Origin: Lycium barbarum
Lineage: Eukaryota > Streptophyta > Magnoliopsida > Solanales > Solanaceae
DNA: 64,000 nt
NCBI RefSeq assembly: GCF_019175385.1
Contig: NC_083345.1
Coordinates: forward strand, 123,445,657-123,509,656
Reading direction: 5' to 3'
Shown here: one piece after another, positions 35,301 through 47,480 of the stretch
Layout of the letters: each line of letters begins with the position of its first letter
Numbering within the stretch: position 1 is the first letter of the stretch
Position numbers and translations under genes: made by a program
Notes under the pieces: model-generated
The model's input: only the letters and a program-made list of their open reading frames with translations
Told to the model about the DNA's origin: nothing
Database searches by the model: none

Positions 35301-36268
35301 ACAATATTTTTATGAAATCCTTTTGAAGAATACTGATGGTGGGGAAAGAGATTTTTGGTTTTAATTCTTAAGCCACATGTTTCTACTCGAAAAGTTACAA
35401 TCTAAAGTGTTTAAAACATATCTTAGGAGATCCTTCACATTTCACTAAACTTCTAACTGAAATAACATAATTCATGCTTTGTAAATCACCTTCCACAAAC
35501 ATAGGCAAGCATGGGTAATTTAAGAATGGTAACTACATTGAGCTAGAGAGATGCCAATTCATAGCTAAGTTAGCTTAAGAGCACAAGACTACAAGACATT
35601 AGACAAGCAAACTTTAACCATTCTTAAACCCCTACACATGATCCAGTTTTCATCATAAAGTAGCCATCAACTTAAACTAACCCATTCCTAACAGCATTAT
35701 ACAAAATCTATCATCAACAGAAATTGAGGGACTTGACTAATAATCGCCAAAATACACAAAAAACTAAACACTTTAAAACTACATCTAATAGATGCATAAG
35801 TTAACCAAGCCCGATTAAACTAAACAAAAACACATAAAGCACAACTGGCACTTAAGACCTAAACTAAATGCACCAACACATAGCTAATTAATTGAGGCTA
35901 AAACAAAACAGATCATATAAACACTTAAAAATAAAGAACTGCTAAAGTTAACGAAAGGGAGAGAATTACGAACCTTTTCCGGGTGCAGCGAACCGGGATT
36001 TTGAATCTCCAACCTACACTCAGACAACACTGAATCCGAATTTCCGTGCGCTCGGATTCAACAAATAACAAGGGCAAAACAGCAAAGAGTTTAGTGCTCG
36101 AAACGATATTTAGAGAGTTAAAGCTAGTATTCAAAAGGGGAATTCAGACGATTAGAGACTGATATTTTCGGGAATATTCAAAACTGAAGAATTGCTTTTC
36201 AGAGGGGGTTTTTCATTCCAGAATTTCTTCAAGGGATTTAGGCTCAAGAACAAATCCCCTTTTTTTTA

Positions 36269-36286
36269 GGGGGGGGGGGGGGGGGG
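36269..36286. repeat. Poly(G) run in the solo LTR
   Basis: Eighteen consecutive G, right after a T8A run. 36480-36760 downstream is also strongly G-rich (GGGGGGGACAAGG and similar). Confidence 0.95.
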
Positions 36287-37269
36287 ATTTCAGATACTGT
36301 GATTCTTTCGATCTTCTTTTTCTTTTCTCATGTTTTTTTTTCGACCTGTCTTGTAAGGGAATTTTTTGGCTATTCAACCTTAATCTCTCAGGGGTTTCTG
36401 CCGCTAAAAAAAACCTCTCCTCCTCGATTCAAACACTCCTCTTTATATCGTTTTCTTTGTATTCTGTTCCAAAATCAAGGAGATACGCGTGGGGGGGACA
36501 AGGATATGGTGGAGGCGACAGAGAGGACTGGGGGTGTCAGAGGTACGGGTATGGAGGTAACGTGGGAAGTGGGAGACGAAGGGAGTTCAGTGGATGGAGG
36601 ATACAATAAAATAGGAGGGGGGGACAAGGTGTGGTGGAGGTAGTGATGGCGGTAGTGGGGTGTCAGAGCAAATGAGGGGAGGGGCGTGAGGCGGCTAGGG
36701 TTTGGGGGGTGAAGGGAAAGGGAGAGGATAGGAGAGGAGGAAGCGGCGGGGACGAAAAAAAATCTGAAGGGGAAACCCTTCCCCTTATTTTTTAATGGAA
36801 AATGGGCCGGACCCGGTCCATTTGTGGACCGGGTCGATTTTTAGACTGGGTATTTAAAGAACGGACTAGTGAATTAAGACAATGACTGATCTAAAATTTT
36901 GGGACAAAAATATGGTCTAGTCCAAAAATATTAGGAATTAATCGGGCTTTGATTTGGGGTCCGATAAGTCGAAATACGGACTGAGTGCAAGAAATAGCTT
37001 GGCCTCTAAATTTGAATAAGAGACCCATTTTGATTAACGATGTACTGAGGGTGCCAGAATATCACCTAATACGGAAATATGTAATTATAAGAGATCCGGA
37101 TAATAAAATTATATGATGTTGCAATGACCGTGCAATAATATTTTAACAATAAATAAACGCTATTATTAAAAAAATGTGCGAAATAAATGCGATGTGTATG
37201 CGGAAGTTGGTAAAACGCTGAGAAATGCAGATTTCAATAATACCAAATAATAGCAGCAACTAAATAGTG

Positions 37270-37468
37270 ATAGTAATATTGCTAATAATAATAATAATAA
37301 TGATAATGGTAATAATGATAATGCTGATGATAATGGTGATAAAAAATAATAATAGATATAATAATAATAATAGTAGATAACAAATATTGATAATTAATAA
37401 CAAAAATAACAATGATAATAATTAATAATAATAATAAAGATGATAATAATTAGTAATAATAAAAAACA

Positions 37469-37510
<42 letters not shown>

Positions 37511-37817
37511 TAACAATTATCGGTAATAACAAAATGATAATAAATTAATAATAATAACAATAATAGTGGTAATAATAAAATAATAATGATAATAATAATA
37601 ATAAGAAATAATAATGATGATAATAATAATAATAATAAACAACAATTATTGATAAAACAATGATAATAATTAATAATAAAATAACGCTGATAATGATGAT
37701 TAATAATTGATAACAAAAAATAACGCTGATAGTAATGATTAGTATTTAATAATAATAATAACAATGATAATGGAAATAACAAGAATAATAATAATTAATG
37801 ACAATTAGTAATAAATG

Positions 37818-37895
<78 letters not shown>
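37270..37895. repeat. (AAT)n-rich microsatellite region
   Basis: More than 600 bp dominated by ATA/ATG/ACA triplets, with an almost pure (AAT) run of about 26 units at 37815-37895. Poly-Tyr or poly-Ile/Leu open frames on the other strand are artefacts of this repeat. Confidence 0.95.
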
Positions 37896-37897
<2 letters not shown>

Positions 37898-38107
37898 TAC
37901 AGTAGAATAAATAAAACGTGGGTGTTAATAAAAGACTAATAATTATAGTAAAACTTAAATGCATATTTTTCTTAATTCCTCGAAATACCAGAAGTGTAAA
38001 TAGGTATTTCGGAGGAGAGGCGGGACAAAATTGGGTGTCAACATCGGTAATTCGTGCAACTCCCAAAACATGAACATAATATAGTTGGCTAAGAAGCCCA
38101 TGATTTT

Positions 38108-38240
38108 CGTGAATTAACTTGTACTTGTCTTGTAATCATGATTTCACGAAATAACTTGTAAACATGGTTTCATGAAATAACTTGTAGACATGGTTTCATG
38201 AAATAACTTATAAATATGGTTTCATGAAATAACTTGTATT
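38108..38240. repeat. 35-bp tandem repeat in the gypsy LTR
   Basis: About four units of a GGTTTCATGAAATAACTTGT type. The same array is present in the other LTR at about 50117-50232. Confidence 0.85.
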
Positions 38241-38894
38241 TAGTATGTATGTATCTTGTGTCATAGAATGAAAGTAATTATATATTATAGTTGCATGAAA
38301 AATTGTAGACATTGTAGGATATTCATGAAATAATCATTCTTAGTCAAAACATGCATGCAAGAACCCATGGACTAGAAGATATGGGTTTTCATAGATTACG
38401 GACGGATTCTCAATAATCATAAAGAAATATTAAGAATTCAATGATGGAATTATAACAATTCATACATAATATAATCATGGAGATGGACCTAGGATTATCA
38501 TGAGCATTGTATTGAAACTCTAGTTTTAGTAGAGAATCATAATTGTATGTATTATGAGGCGCGGGGAAGAACAATGATGTTCCTACATGTAGATAGTAAC
38601 TCTACATACCTGATAATACTCCAAACTTGAATCAAAGATTTGAACTTGAAGAAGTTTTCCAAAAATCTTGGTTCTTGAACCTTGAGATGGGTTTTCTTGA
38701 AAACCCTAGTTTACGAACAATGATTTCTTGCTTAGATTACAAGGATATATTTTAGAATTGACTTGGAATGATTAGAATAGACTTACCTTAATGTTCTTGA
38801 TGATGAGAGAGAATAAACGGTCGTTCTAGGGCTTGGGGTGTGAAGAATGAAGTGAAAAGCCTTAGAACGAAGTTTTAAAATTACTTTCGGACCC

Positions 38895-39075
38895 ATTTTA
38901 CGCTCAATTTTACGTCCCGTATAATTGTACGGACCATATATCATACCGTAAAACCATTCCAGTGATTTGGACATTCTGGACCAATTATACTGCTAGAATA
39001 TACGGCCCGTATAATTCTTACGGTCCGTATGTTCCATCGTATAATTTTTACGGTCCGTATGTTTCCACCGTAAAT
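38895..39075. repeat. TACGGTCCGTAT repeats in the gypsy LTR
   Basis: Several short palindrome-like units (TTTTTACGGTCCGTATGTT, CGGCCCGTATAATT), mirrored in the partner LTR at about 50895-51072. Possibly transcriptional control repeats of the element; that is inference. Confidence 0.7.
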
Positions 39076-39417
39076 TGACAGAACACTGTTTAGTAAAGCG
39101 GGCATAACTCTTTGTACACAGCTTCGTTCAAGACCTATAATATACCATTGGAAATCTATTTCAAATGGCTACAACTTTCATCAAGGAAGTTTTCCCAAAT
39201 TCCAAATTAGTAAAGTGGTTATGGTCGTTAGAAGTAAGACCTTCTACAAACTCACTTGCAAACATGTCCCGTAGAGTGGCTTTCAACTTTGCTTTGCCCA
39301 AAGGCTCTTCTCATGTCTTAATTGGGTTTCAAACACCATTTATACACTATTCAAATTGGGTTCATTATACCCTCGTCTTATGAGACAAATCTTAGCCCGA
39401 ATGCACGAGGTGTTACA

Positions 39418-39951
39418 ATATCTCCCCCTTGGGATCATTCGTCCTCGAATGATGGGTCATGGTTAAGAATATGGCTGGACATGGCTTGACTACATGAACG
39501 TGAAGAAAACGTGATATGAAACATGGAGACTGAACTAACATGACATGGTTACATGGAAACGTGAATACCAATACATGAACATGGGCATTGGATAACTAAC
39601 ATGAGCATGGAACATGAGACATAACATGAATGGGGCATGGAAACTGACATGACATAGTTTCATGAAAACATCAGTGCCCAAACATGAGATATGAATAGCG
39701 AATACATGAACTTGAACGTGAAATGTGAGGCATGAATACATAAGGTACATTATAACTCTTCTCCAAAATGTCATTAAGCCATCATTAATTCGATACTCGT
39801 AATTCTTGCCCGACACACAACATATACCTTGCTTTCCTTAACAACTTTCATCTCCAACCTCAAATGTCTTTGAAATCTCATTTAGAATCATTAAATATTA
39901 CTTCTTACTCGTCAACATGTCATATATGTCATACCCTTCGTGGGTCTATTC
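39418..39951 (-). other. Polypurine tract and 3' non-coding tail of the outer element
   Basis: ATATCTCCCCCTTGGG (complement CCCAAGGGGGAGATAT) directly adjoins the LTR end at 39417, the expected place for plus-strand priming on a minus-oriented element. The rest is rich in ACATGAACATG-like repeats and has no long coding frame. Confidence 0.75.
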
Positions 39952-42745
39952 TGTTACACCCCGGAAAAATTTTGAGTTACCGAAAACTGTAGACGGCTTA
40001 GTATGGGCCAAAGGGCCATTACAGCGCGAACGCGCTGAACAAAATTCGATAATCAAGTATGGAATGAAGGTTGTGTTATAAGAAGTTAATAATAACATAT
40101 ATATGACATTGGGAGACCATATGGTGTAAATTAGTTTATATGTTATTTGACGAAAAGCCCTCGTTGCTGCAAGCTAAGTGGGGCCCACATGTCGGAGTTT
40201 TGTGAAAGACGTGAGAAGGGACACGTGAGTAGTATATGGAAAGTTGAGTAGGTCCTAAGAAGGACCCATAAGCTAAAAATGAGTGTAGACCCTCCAAAAG
40301 GACGATTTAAGAAAACATGTTTGGGTGATCCGACTTGGAGGGGCAAAAACGGCATTATAAGTTTGGAATTTGGGAAAACCCCAGAAATAAAAGTTGTAGA
40401 TAATTGCATTAGATTTCCAACCATAGGTCGTGGGCCCTCATACGATATCGGGATCAAACGTTATGACCGTTTTACTGAACGAACATCCAGTCAGAAAATT
40501 TAACCCTGCGCGACCGCGCCCAAAGGGACGCGAACGCGCAGAAGGAGTTTATATTACCCTCCGCGATCGCGCCAGAAGGCAGCGCGAACGCGATGAGCAA
40601 TTTTCCAGTAGTTTCTGGCAGCTTCCAAACGTCATAAAAAGGGGGAAACCCCCCTCATTTTCAGATCAACACACGAAAAACACACCCCAAAACTCTCCAA
40701 AAATCTGGAGAGTTCTCCCAAACTCCCCAACCAAAATTTTTCCCAAAACCAGGTATAATTTCCCAATTCCAGTCCGGTTAGTGTATAATTATTGGTGCAG
40801 AATCATATAACAGTGTGTGGTGGCCTAAATTTAGCATGGAAAAGTGGAGATTAAGAAATATTAAAGGGAGAAAGGTATGAATCTCTTTCTATTTGTGCTA
40901 ATACTAGTTTATTTACGAAGAATACGCGATTAAATAATTGTATACTGAGTTAATTAGTTATGAAAGTTGGAAAACAGCGTGTGGGCTGTCTTATGAGATA
41001 TTTTTGAGTTGGAAACATTATATTTGATGTTGGTATTGTTGTTGTTGTTGTTGTTGGCTGCTGAATTAAAAATTTGGGCTAGGCATATAAACAGGGGAGA
41101 TGCTGCCCGATTTTCGGCAGAATATAAAATAATATAATTTGAATTATGGTACAAGTGTACAATGAAAAGGCTAACATTAGTGTGAATTATCTTAAATGTA
41201 GACTTACAAGCTCGGACACATAAGCGTAGCTAATAGGACGTGGAACAGGTATGTTAAGGCTCGACCTTTTCCTTCTATGGCATGATCTCTATGTCGCAAG
41301 TTTACGAATGTTTTCATAGTCCCCTTATTTTCAAAAGTTAGAAGCCCATGACACCAAGGTATAAGCCTCTCCTTAATAGTTTACAAACTATTTTCCAAAA
41401 TGCCCATATTTTTCAAAAAACCAAGTTTTAAGAAGTTGAAAGCTTTTATTACTAAAACGATGAATATGATTCTTATAATGAAAATGATAATGCCAGACAT
41501 GAGAAAATGTCTATGATGATGAGTATGTAATAACAGTTCCATGTTGGGAAATCCTAAGTTATGGGTTCGATACGAATATGAGAATATTGAGTTATTTCTT
41601 GATTCTCAATTTTACTCCTTGATAACGATTCTATTTTTATTCAAAAACTTCAAAGCATATGATTCAACGTATTATGAAATTATGATCCTATCTTGTGTTA
41701 TTTACTATTAGTCTCATCTTATATAATTGTTCCTTCAAGGTGAGACATGATGACCATGATGATTCCATAATACAATTGGAGGTTAACGACCTTACGTCAC
41801 TCCGATATGGACATGATTTTCTTTGGGCTCTCATGGATGTTGTTTATATGTTATAAGTATAAGTATATGTATATGGGGAAGATTGAAAAAGGGAAGGCGC
41901 TATAGACGCACAACCACCTGATCAGTTGGAGTATGATACATGATATCGTCCCGGACGCGGGATATATGGTTAAATGGATCGGAGCCGACGCCTCGGCAAT
42001 ATGATGTATTTTATTTTCTATATACATGAAAAGAAAAGTTTTCCAAGAAAGTAGAGTAATATATGCACATATGGATCGGGCTGCACGTTCCGCAGCAATA
42101 TGACATAGTATATGCACGTATAGATCGGGCTGCACGTTCCGCAGCGCTAAGTATGCATGGTATCCGCCAAAGGGCACTTACATGTACAGGTTATTTTTCT
42201 ACCTCATGACATGCTCCACATTTCTCTTATGTCATTATCCCTGTTCTATATTTTCCGCATGTTATTATTCATGCCTTACATACTCAGTACATTGCTCGTA
42301 CTGACCCCTCTTCTTCGGGGGCTGCGTTTCATGCCGCGCAGGTACACCCAGATGAGTTGAAGCTAGCATAGAAGATGTTCCAACGGAGTTGGTAGGCTCC
42401 ACTTGTCCTGGAGTGCTACCGAGTCAGAGTACATGTGCTACGATGTCTGATAAATGTTAGAGACTTTGCAGACAGAGTCATGGGTATAAGATGTCGGTAT
42501 TGTGAATGGCTCCACTAACCTATGTGTCATTTTATGTTATGTTATAAAGTCAATATGATCAAAGATTATATTGATTCGAGTACGATGAAATTTTTTTTTT
42601 GAAAGCTTTACTATGTTTTCCACTCCTTATTAATGCAAGAGTCTAAGGAAATTAAGTACGTAATAAGAGTCAGCGGGTTCGCTCGGCTCCGAGTATGGGG
42701 TCGGGTGCCCATCACACCCTAGTACAGTCGGGGTGTGACATATTC
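39947..42745 (+). mobile_element. Solo LTR A (gypsy type)
   Basis: TGTTACACCCCGG (39952) to GGGGTGTGACA (42740), flanked by perfect TATTC repeats (39947-39951 and 42741-42745). 2789 bp, no coding domain. It includes CG-dense stretches (40504-40600, GCGCGACCGCGCC-like) and a conserved block near 42280-42345 shared with solo LTR B and the outer LTR. Plus orientation is inferred from end similarity to other gypsy LTRs. Confidence 0.82.
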
Positions 42746-42775
42746 GCAGTACGCTAACGGGGAAATTTCCAAGGT

Positions 42776-45713
42776 GTAACTGTCACGACCCAGCCCCGTA
42801 GGCCGCGACTGGTGCCCTATTTGGGCACCCCAAACAGACTTACATACCAAATCGTTAGATTTTTAGATTAACTCAGATATCATGTTCATCATTTTAATCA
42901 AAAGTGAAAACAATTACTATCTTAAGTGGTCGTGCATAAAAAATATCATATCAAGATCAAAAGGGCGGCGGAATACACATTGCCGAATAGATATACACAT
43001 ATACAACGTATGGGCCATTATGGCCGCCATAACATACGGGACCGCATTAAGACACGAAGCATAAACAAAACGAACACATATAGGACCCACGACCCACATA
43101 TATGACTACAGGCCTCTACAAATCAAAACAGAAGCATATGACGGGACAGGGCCCCGCCGTACCCCCAAATAGTCCAATATACATAACAAAAGATATATAC
43201 CAAAATATGGGTTCCGGATAAAAAGGATCACTCTGTAGTAGCAGAAAGTGTGGCCTACACTGGCAGATCACGAACCTCTGTACCTGCGGGCATGAAACGC
43301 AGCCCCCGAAGAAAGGGGGTCAGTACGAAAGATGTACTGAGTATGTAAAGCATAGAGTACAGAAATCTAAACCATAACTGAAGTGAAGTGTACAGTGAGA
43401 GAATACCGGATCAGTATATCAAAACCTGTACTGAAGACATATGTACATAAGGCAAACAGAGATCATGCATATGGCTCAGGAACGTGGTCACCACTCCGAC
43501 ACTGGTGCCACAACACAGCATACTCCAGAAGGTTTCAAATCTCCGTACAAGCCCCGAACACAACATATGATCACAACATATCATATCATCAAAACATATC
43601 ATAATCCATATCAAAGCATAACTCCATATACTGTACCCGGCCCTATGGTGAGGTCTCGGGAACCGTAACACATCATACTGCCGAATATAACACAGTGCGC
43701 ACGATCACAAAACCGGCCCGGGATCCGGCGAACGATATTATAATGACATGCACGAGTGGAGTAGTGAGAAACTAATGCAATTTACATATAAAAACAATGG
43801 TGAAGACTTGGTATGATCATATGACAGCAAATTAAGTAAACTAGTTTGAATAACTGAACAGTATGGGGTCTGTCTCACAAAGGTATTTCTGAAATCGGAT
43901 TTGTAATTCAGAGCATATATTAGAATATAATAGAGCCACTAAAACATCATTCTTTGATAGCTAAAATCATAAGCAAAAATTCGTTTTTGACATTATACAA
44001 AAGTAAGTCGAATAGGACAAACGAATGAGGTCTCGGGGCTAGTGGGCCCACCTCAGGTCAAGTTGAGGTGACATACGTCATTTACAAATATTAGACTCTA
44101 TGGAGTCATCCGTGAAGATTTCGAGGTGATTCAATTACGTTCATGTGAGTTATAGATGTTTGAACATTTTTCCAACAAGACATAAGGATTCTAGTTCAAT
44201 TACATTGAATGAATAATACCCAAAATCAGACTCGGATTTCTATGAACAAAATAACCCCCGAGGCTCAAATCCAAACCTAGTACATGTAGGACATGCCAAG
44301 AGAATGAAAGGGATAGCTTTACATACCTTTTTCACTTCTTACGCTCGCCCAAACTCAAATACCGTTTGCTCCAAAATTTACAATTGGTCACAATTACCAA
44401 ATGTGAATTTCAAGCTTTTAAGAATTCAAACTTAAATCCATATTTGTCTACCGAAATTTCGGCATCATTTCCCCTATAAATTCAACATCCCCGAGAGTTA
44501 ACTCGGCCATAACATCAACAACAACACCCACAACAATACCAACAACATCAAAAATCACAATAAAACACATTCTAACATAAAGGCTCTCCTTTTCTACATT
44601 GTACAACAACTCCCATTCCAACTTCACACTTTCAACCCAATGTCAATATTCTCACAATTATTTACTACTTCAAGATTATTCAAACATAATTCAATAACAT
44701 TCCAAATAATACTCAAGGATTCCAACAATCCCGCCATTTCCATATTCCATCCGAAGCTTCTACAAATGCAACCAAACAACAAAGTTGCATTGTTTTCTTC
44801 CAAGTTCATTAATGACAATCATAATTCACATTTTAGAACTCTATTTCCATAGTTACATAAAAACTATATTAAAAACATATAATTTCCCCATAACAACATA
44901 CTACCAATTCCAATGTCGACTTAAATCGTTAAACCTTTATTTACGTCATAAATGTCGTAACGACACAACTAACAAGCTAAGTAAAATTTAATTCACTTCT
45001 CCCCTTCATCACTATGGCTCACAGCCATGTACACATCACACACACACACACACACACGCCATGCACCCACACACCACAATTCCATAATTCTCATCTAATT
45101 CCGATCATTATAACATATACACTTCTTCCATAACATAAAAGAATAGAATTCTTACCTTTTTCTTCAATTTTCCACTTGCCACAAACGTCGTCCTCTCGCT
45201 AAACTAATTATACCACGCCGAAGAGCGTCTTGAACTTATTAAGAATTCAAGAAGAACAAGATTTTAGGATCAAAGTTGAAGGATTTGGATTTTATTTTTT
45301 TTGTTCTTGTTGGGGTTCGGCCGAAGGCCCCTTAAACTCTCACTCTCTCTTTGTTTGATTTTTCTTGAATGTTCTTGACAATTATCTCTTCTTATATTAA
45401 TTAATCACATGACTAGTCACATGATCAACTATAAGGGCTTGGGCCAAGACCATGGCCGGCCACCCTATTGTTTTGGGCCTCAATTCCTCTTTTATTTTTT
45501 GAGCCCAATTTATTATGAATCACATTTTGTAATTCACAGGATTAATTTTTGAAATTCCAATTTTGCCCTTATCCTTCCTCCGTATTTTCGCATCAATATT
45601 TTTCATGAATAACACACATATATGAAATACAATAAAATATAGCCCTCATTTCCTACAAGGCAAGATTGTTCCAAATTTTCCAAGTGCACAAAAATGCGGG
45701 ATATAACAGTAAC
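42776..45713 (-). mobile_element. Solo LTR B (gypsy type)
   Basis: TGTCACGACCC (42781) to GGATATAACA (45708), flanked by perfect GTAAC repeats (42776-42780 and 45709-45713). 2928 bp, no coding domain. Read on the minus strand it starts TGTTATATCCCGC. It lies only 30 bp from solo LTR A, in the opposite orientation. A (CA)n run sits at 45039-45057. Confidence 0.82.
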
Positions 45714-46144
45714 ATTCTCCCTCCCCCTTTTTGGAGCATTCAACCTTGAATGTTAAACATTCGGAATTCTACAAAAATTTCGCCAGAGTTTCCCCTGTAA
45801 TATGGTAATATCAACCTGTCACAACAGCCCATAATATCATTGCCTCACAGGGCTACATTACAATAGCACTATAAATTGGCCACACACAACCAAAAGCATG
45901 AAAAGAAAGCTTACATACCTCAAAATCTTGGTGTTTCATCATGAATCTCTTCTGCGGGCTAAAACAAGTGCGGGTACATGGATTTCATACCCTCCTCGGC
46001 TTCCTATGTAGCTTCCTCAACTTTCTGACTCCTCCACAGGACTTTCACTGAGGTTACTTTCTTAGTTTCAACTTGCGAACTTGACAGTCAAGAATGGCTA
46101 CGGGGATCTCCTCATAGGTGAGGCCGTCCTTAAATGTTATAATA
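45714..46144. other. Internal non-coding part of the outer element
   Basis: It begins with a C-rich tract (TTCTCCCTCCCCCTTTTT) that resembles a second polypurine tract in complement. No coding frame until the integrase remnant at 46145. Confidence 0.45.
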
Positions 46145-47480
46145 TTAGCAGGAACAGCTAATGACGGGTCTTCCTACACACTTTCTCAACATGGACACAT
46201 GAGACACGGGATGTACAATAGCTAAATCTTGTGGCAACTCAAGTTCATAGGCTACTAGACCAACCTTTCGTAGAATTCTGTAAGTTCCAATATATGTGGG
46301 ACTTAGCTTCCCTTGGTGAGACTTTAAGAAATACCCAATCACCAACTAAAAATTCTAAGTCCCTTCGCCTCACATCTGTGTAAGACTTCTGGCGACTCTG
46401 AGCAGTTTTCAAACGCTCCTGCATTAACTTGACTTTCTCCATAGCTTGATAAACCAAATCTGGTCCTAACAACTCTGATTCACCTACTTCGAACCAACCA
46501 ATTGGTGATCTACACCTTCGCTCAAAAAGGGTTTCAAACAGTGCCATCCCAATACTAGCATGGTAATTATTTTTCTAAGTAAACTCAATAAGAGACGGGT
46601 GGTCATCCCAATTACCATTGAAATCAAGGACACATGATTACTGAACTGAATGAATACAAGATTACTAAACTGCTGAGATACTAAACTGAATGTCTATTGA
46701 ACTGACTGAAGAATGGGCTGACTGAATACTGAGCTAATTGAATACTGGATTAGCTGAATACTGAGCTGACTGAATAATGGATTAGCTGAATACTGGAATG
46801 GCATGAATACATGAGTACTGGACTGATATCTGAGTACTAATTGACATAAATATCTGAGTATTGAACTAACATGAATATTATAACATGAGATCTGAATAGC
46901 GTATCTGTCTGACCATTTGTCTGAGGATGAAAAGTTGTACTAAGGTTCACCTTGGTACCTAATCCTTTCTGAAAGGATTTTCATAAGTTCGTTGTGAACT
47001 GAGCACCATAATATTAAATAATGGACACTAAGGTCCCATACAATCCGGCAATTTCATTAACACATGACTTGGCATAATATTTTGTTCAATCTGTGGTCTT
47101 AACTGGCAAGAAGTGCGCTGACTTCGTAAGTCTGTCCACAATCACCCAAATTAAATAGTGCCTCATAGCTGAACGAGGTAGACCAAGAATGGTGAGCTTC
47201 TGACATAATTAGCTCTTTGATTCCATCTATATCTGGAATGCATAATCTGCCTCGATATCTCAAGGTACCATTATCTCCCCCTTGTTCAAAAGCTAAGGCT
47301 TTCTGTTCGTGAATCCCCTCTTTCATCTGCAGCAAAGTAGGAATCACCAAACTGTTTCTCTGTAACTTCGATGACTAAGGAGGAATAATCCATGTTCTGG
47401 GCAAAAACTCCACCTTTTTCGTAGCCTGAAAGTCGAATTCCTAGCTTGGATAAGCGGTGAACTTTTTTCACCATAGTTCT
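46145..47480 (-). pseudogene. Ty3/gypsy integrase remnant
   Basis: Read on the minus strand from about 47480: the linker and zinc-binding region (LSKLGIRLSGYE, GTLRYRGRLCIPD, IMSEAHHS), then the core (IWVIVDRLTKSAHFLPVKTT, GAQFTTN, KGLGTKVNLSTTFHPQTNGQ), then after an insertion at about 46634-46900 NGNWDDHPSLIEFT, CRSPIGWFEVGE, and a C-terminal part (GKLSPTYIGTYRILRKVG, HPVSHVSML). The first catalytic Asp (VDR) is present; the second motif is damaged and the frame has many stops and shifts. Integrase would join element DNA to the host genome; this one cannot work. No reverse transcriptase motif lies upstream. Confidence 0.85.
46634..46890. repeat. GAATACTGAGCTGACT-type minisatellite inside integrase
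   Basis: Irregular units of about 18-22 bp built on CTGAATACTGGATTAGCTGA interrupt the integrase between the FHPQTNGQTD part and the VLDFNGNWDD part. It replaces or adds to a stretch that normally encodes about ten residues. Confidence 0.75.

Larger units (their letters stand above)
33009..38048 (+). mobile_element. Ogre/Tat-like solo LTR, about 5 kb
   Basis: TGTTATACCCC (33014) to GGGTGTCAACA (38043), flanked by perfect TCGGT repeats (33009-33013 and 38044-38048); the uninterrupted site is seen in the other gypsy LTR near 50040. TG...CA ends and a 5-bp duplication are LTR-retrotransposon features, yet there are no internal direct LTRs and no gag, pol, primer site or long frame. A near-terminal GGAGTCGCCACCTAATT phrase and the very large size recall Ogre/Tat-lineage LTRs. 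The best reading is a solo LTR left by recombination; a non-autonomous element cannot be excluded. Confidence 0.75.
32310..39417 (-). repeat. 3' LTR of the outer gypsy element, 5'-edge deleted and interrupted
   Basis: LTR sequence at 32314-33013 and 38049-39417 matches 49342-51414 of the other LTR in order. About 169 bp corresponding to 49173-49341 are missing at the left edge, together with 90 bp of host intron/exon, with a few filler bases (CTTA). The 33014-38043 solo LTR interrupts it. Confidence 0.9.

Noticed and set aside
36299..36643. Gly-rich 114-codon frame
   Set aside because: Lies in the G-rich, non-coding part of the solo LTR and has no family features.
37450..38066. Poly-Leu/Ile and poly-Tyr frames on the minus strand
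   Set aside because: Translations of the AAT/ATA microsatellite inside the solo LTR.
40279..40810. Overlapping plus frames in solo LTR A
   Set aside because: LTR sequence with CG-rich stretches; frames lack retroelement motifs.
43383..43671. Frames on both strands in solo LTR B
   Set aside because: Within a defined LTR; no motif, and both strands are equally open.
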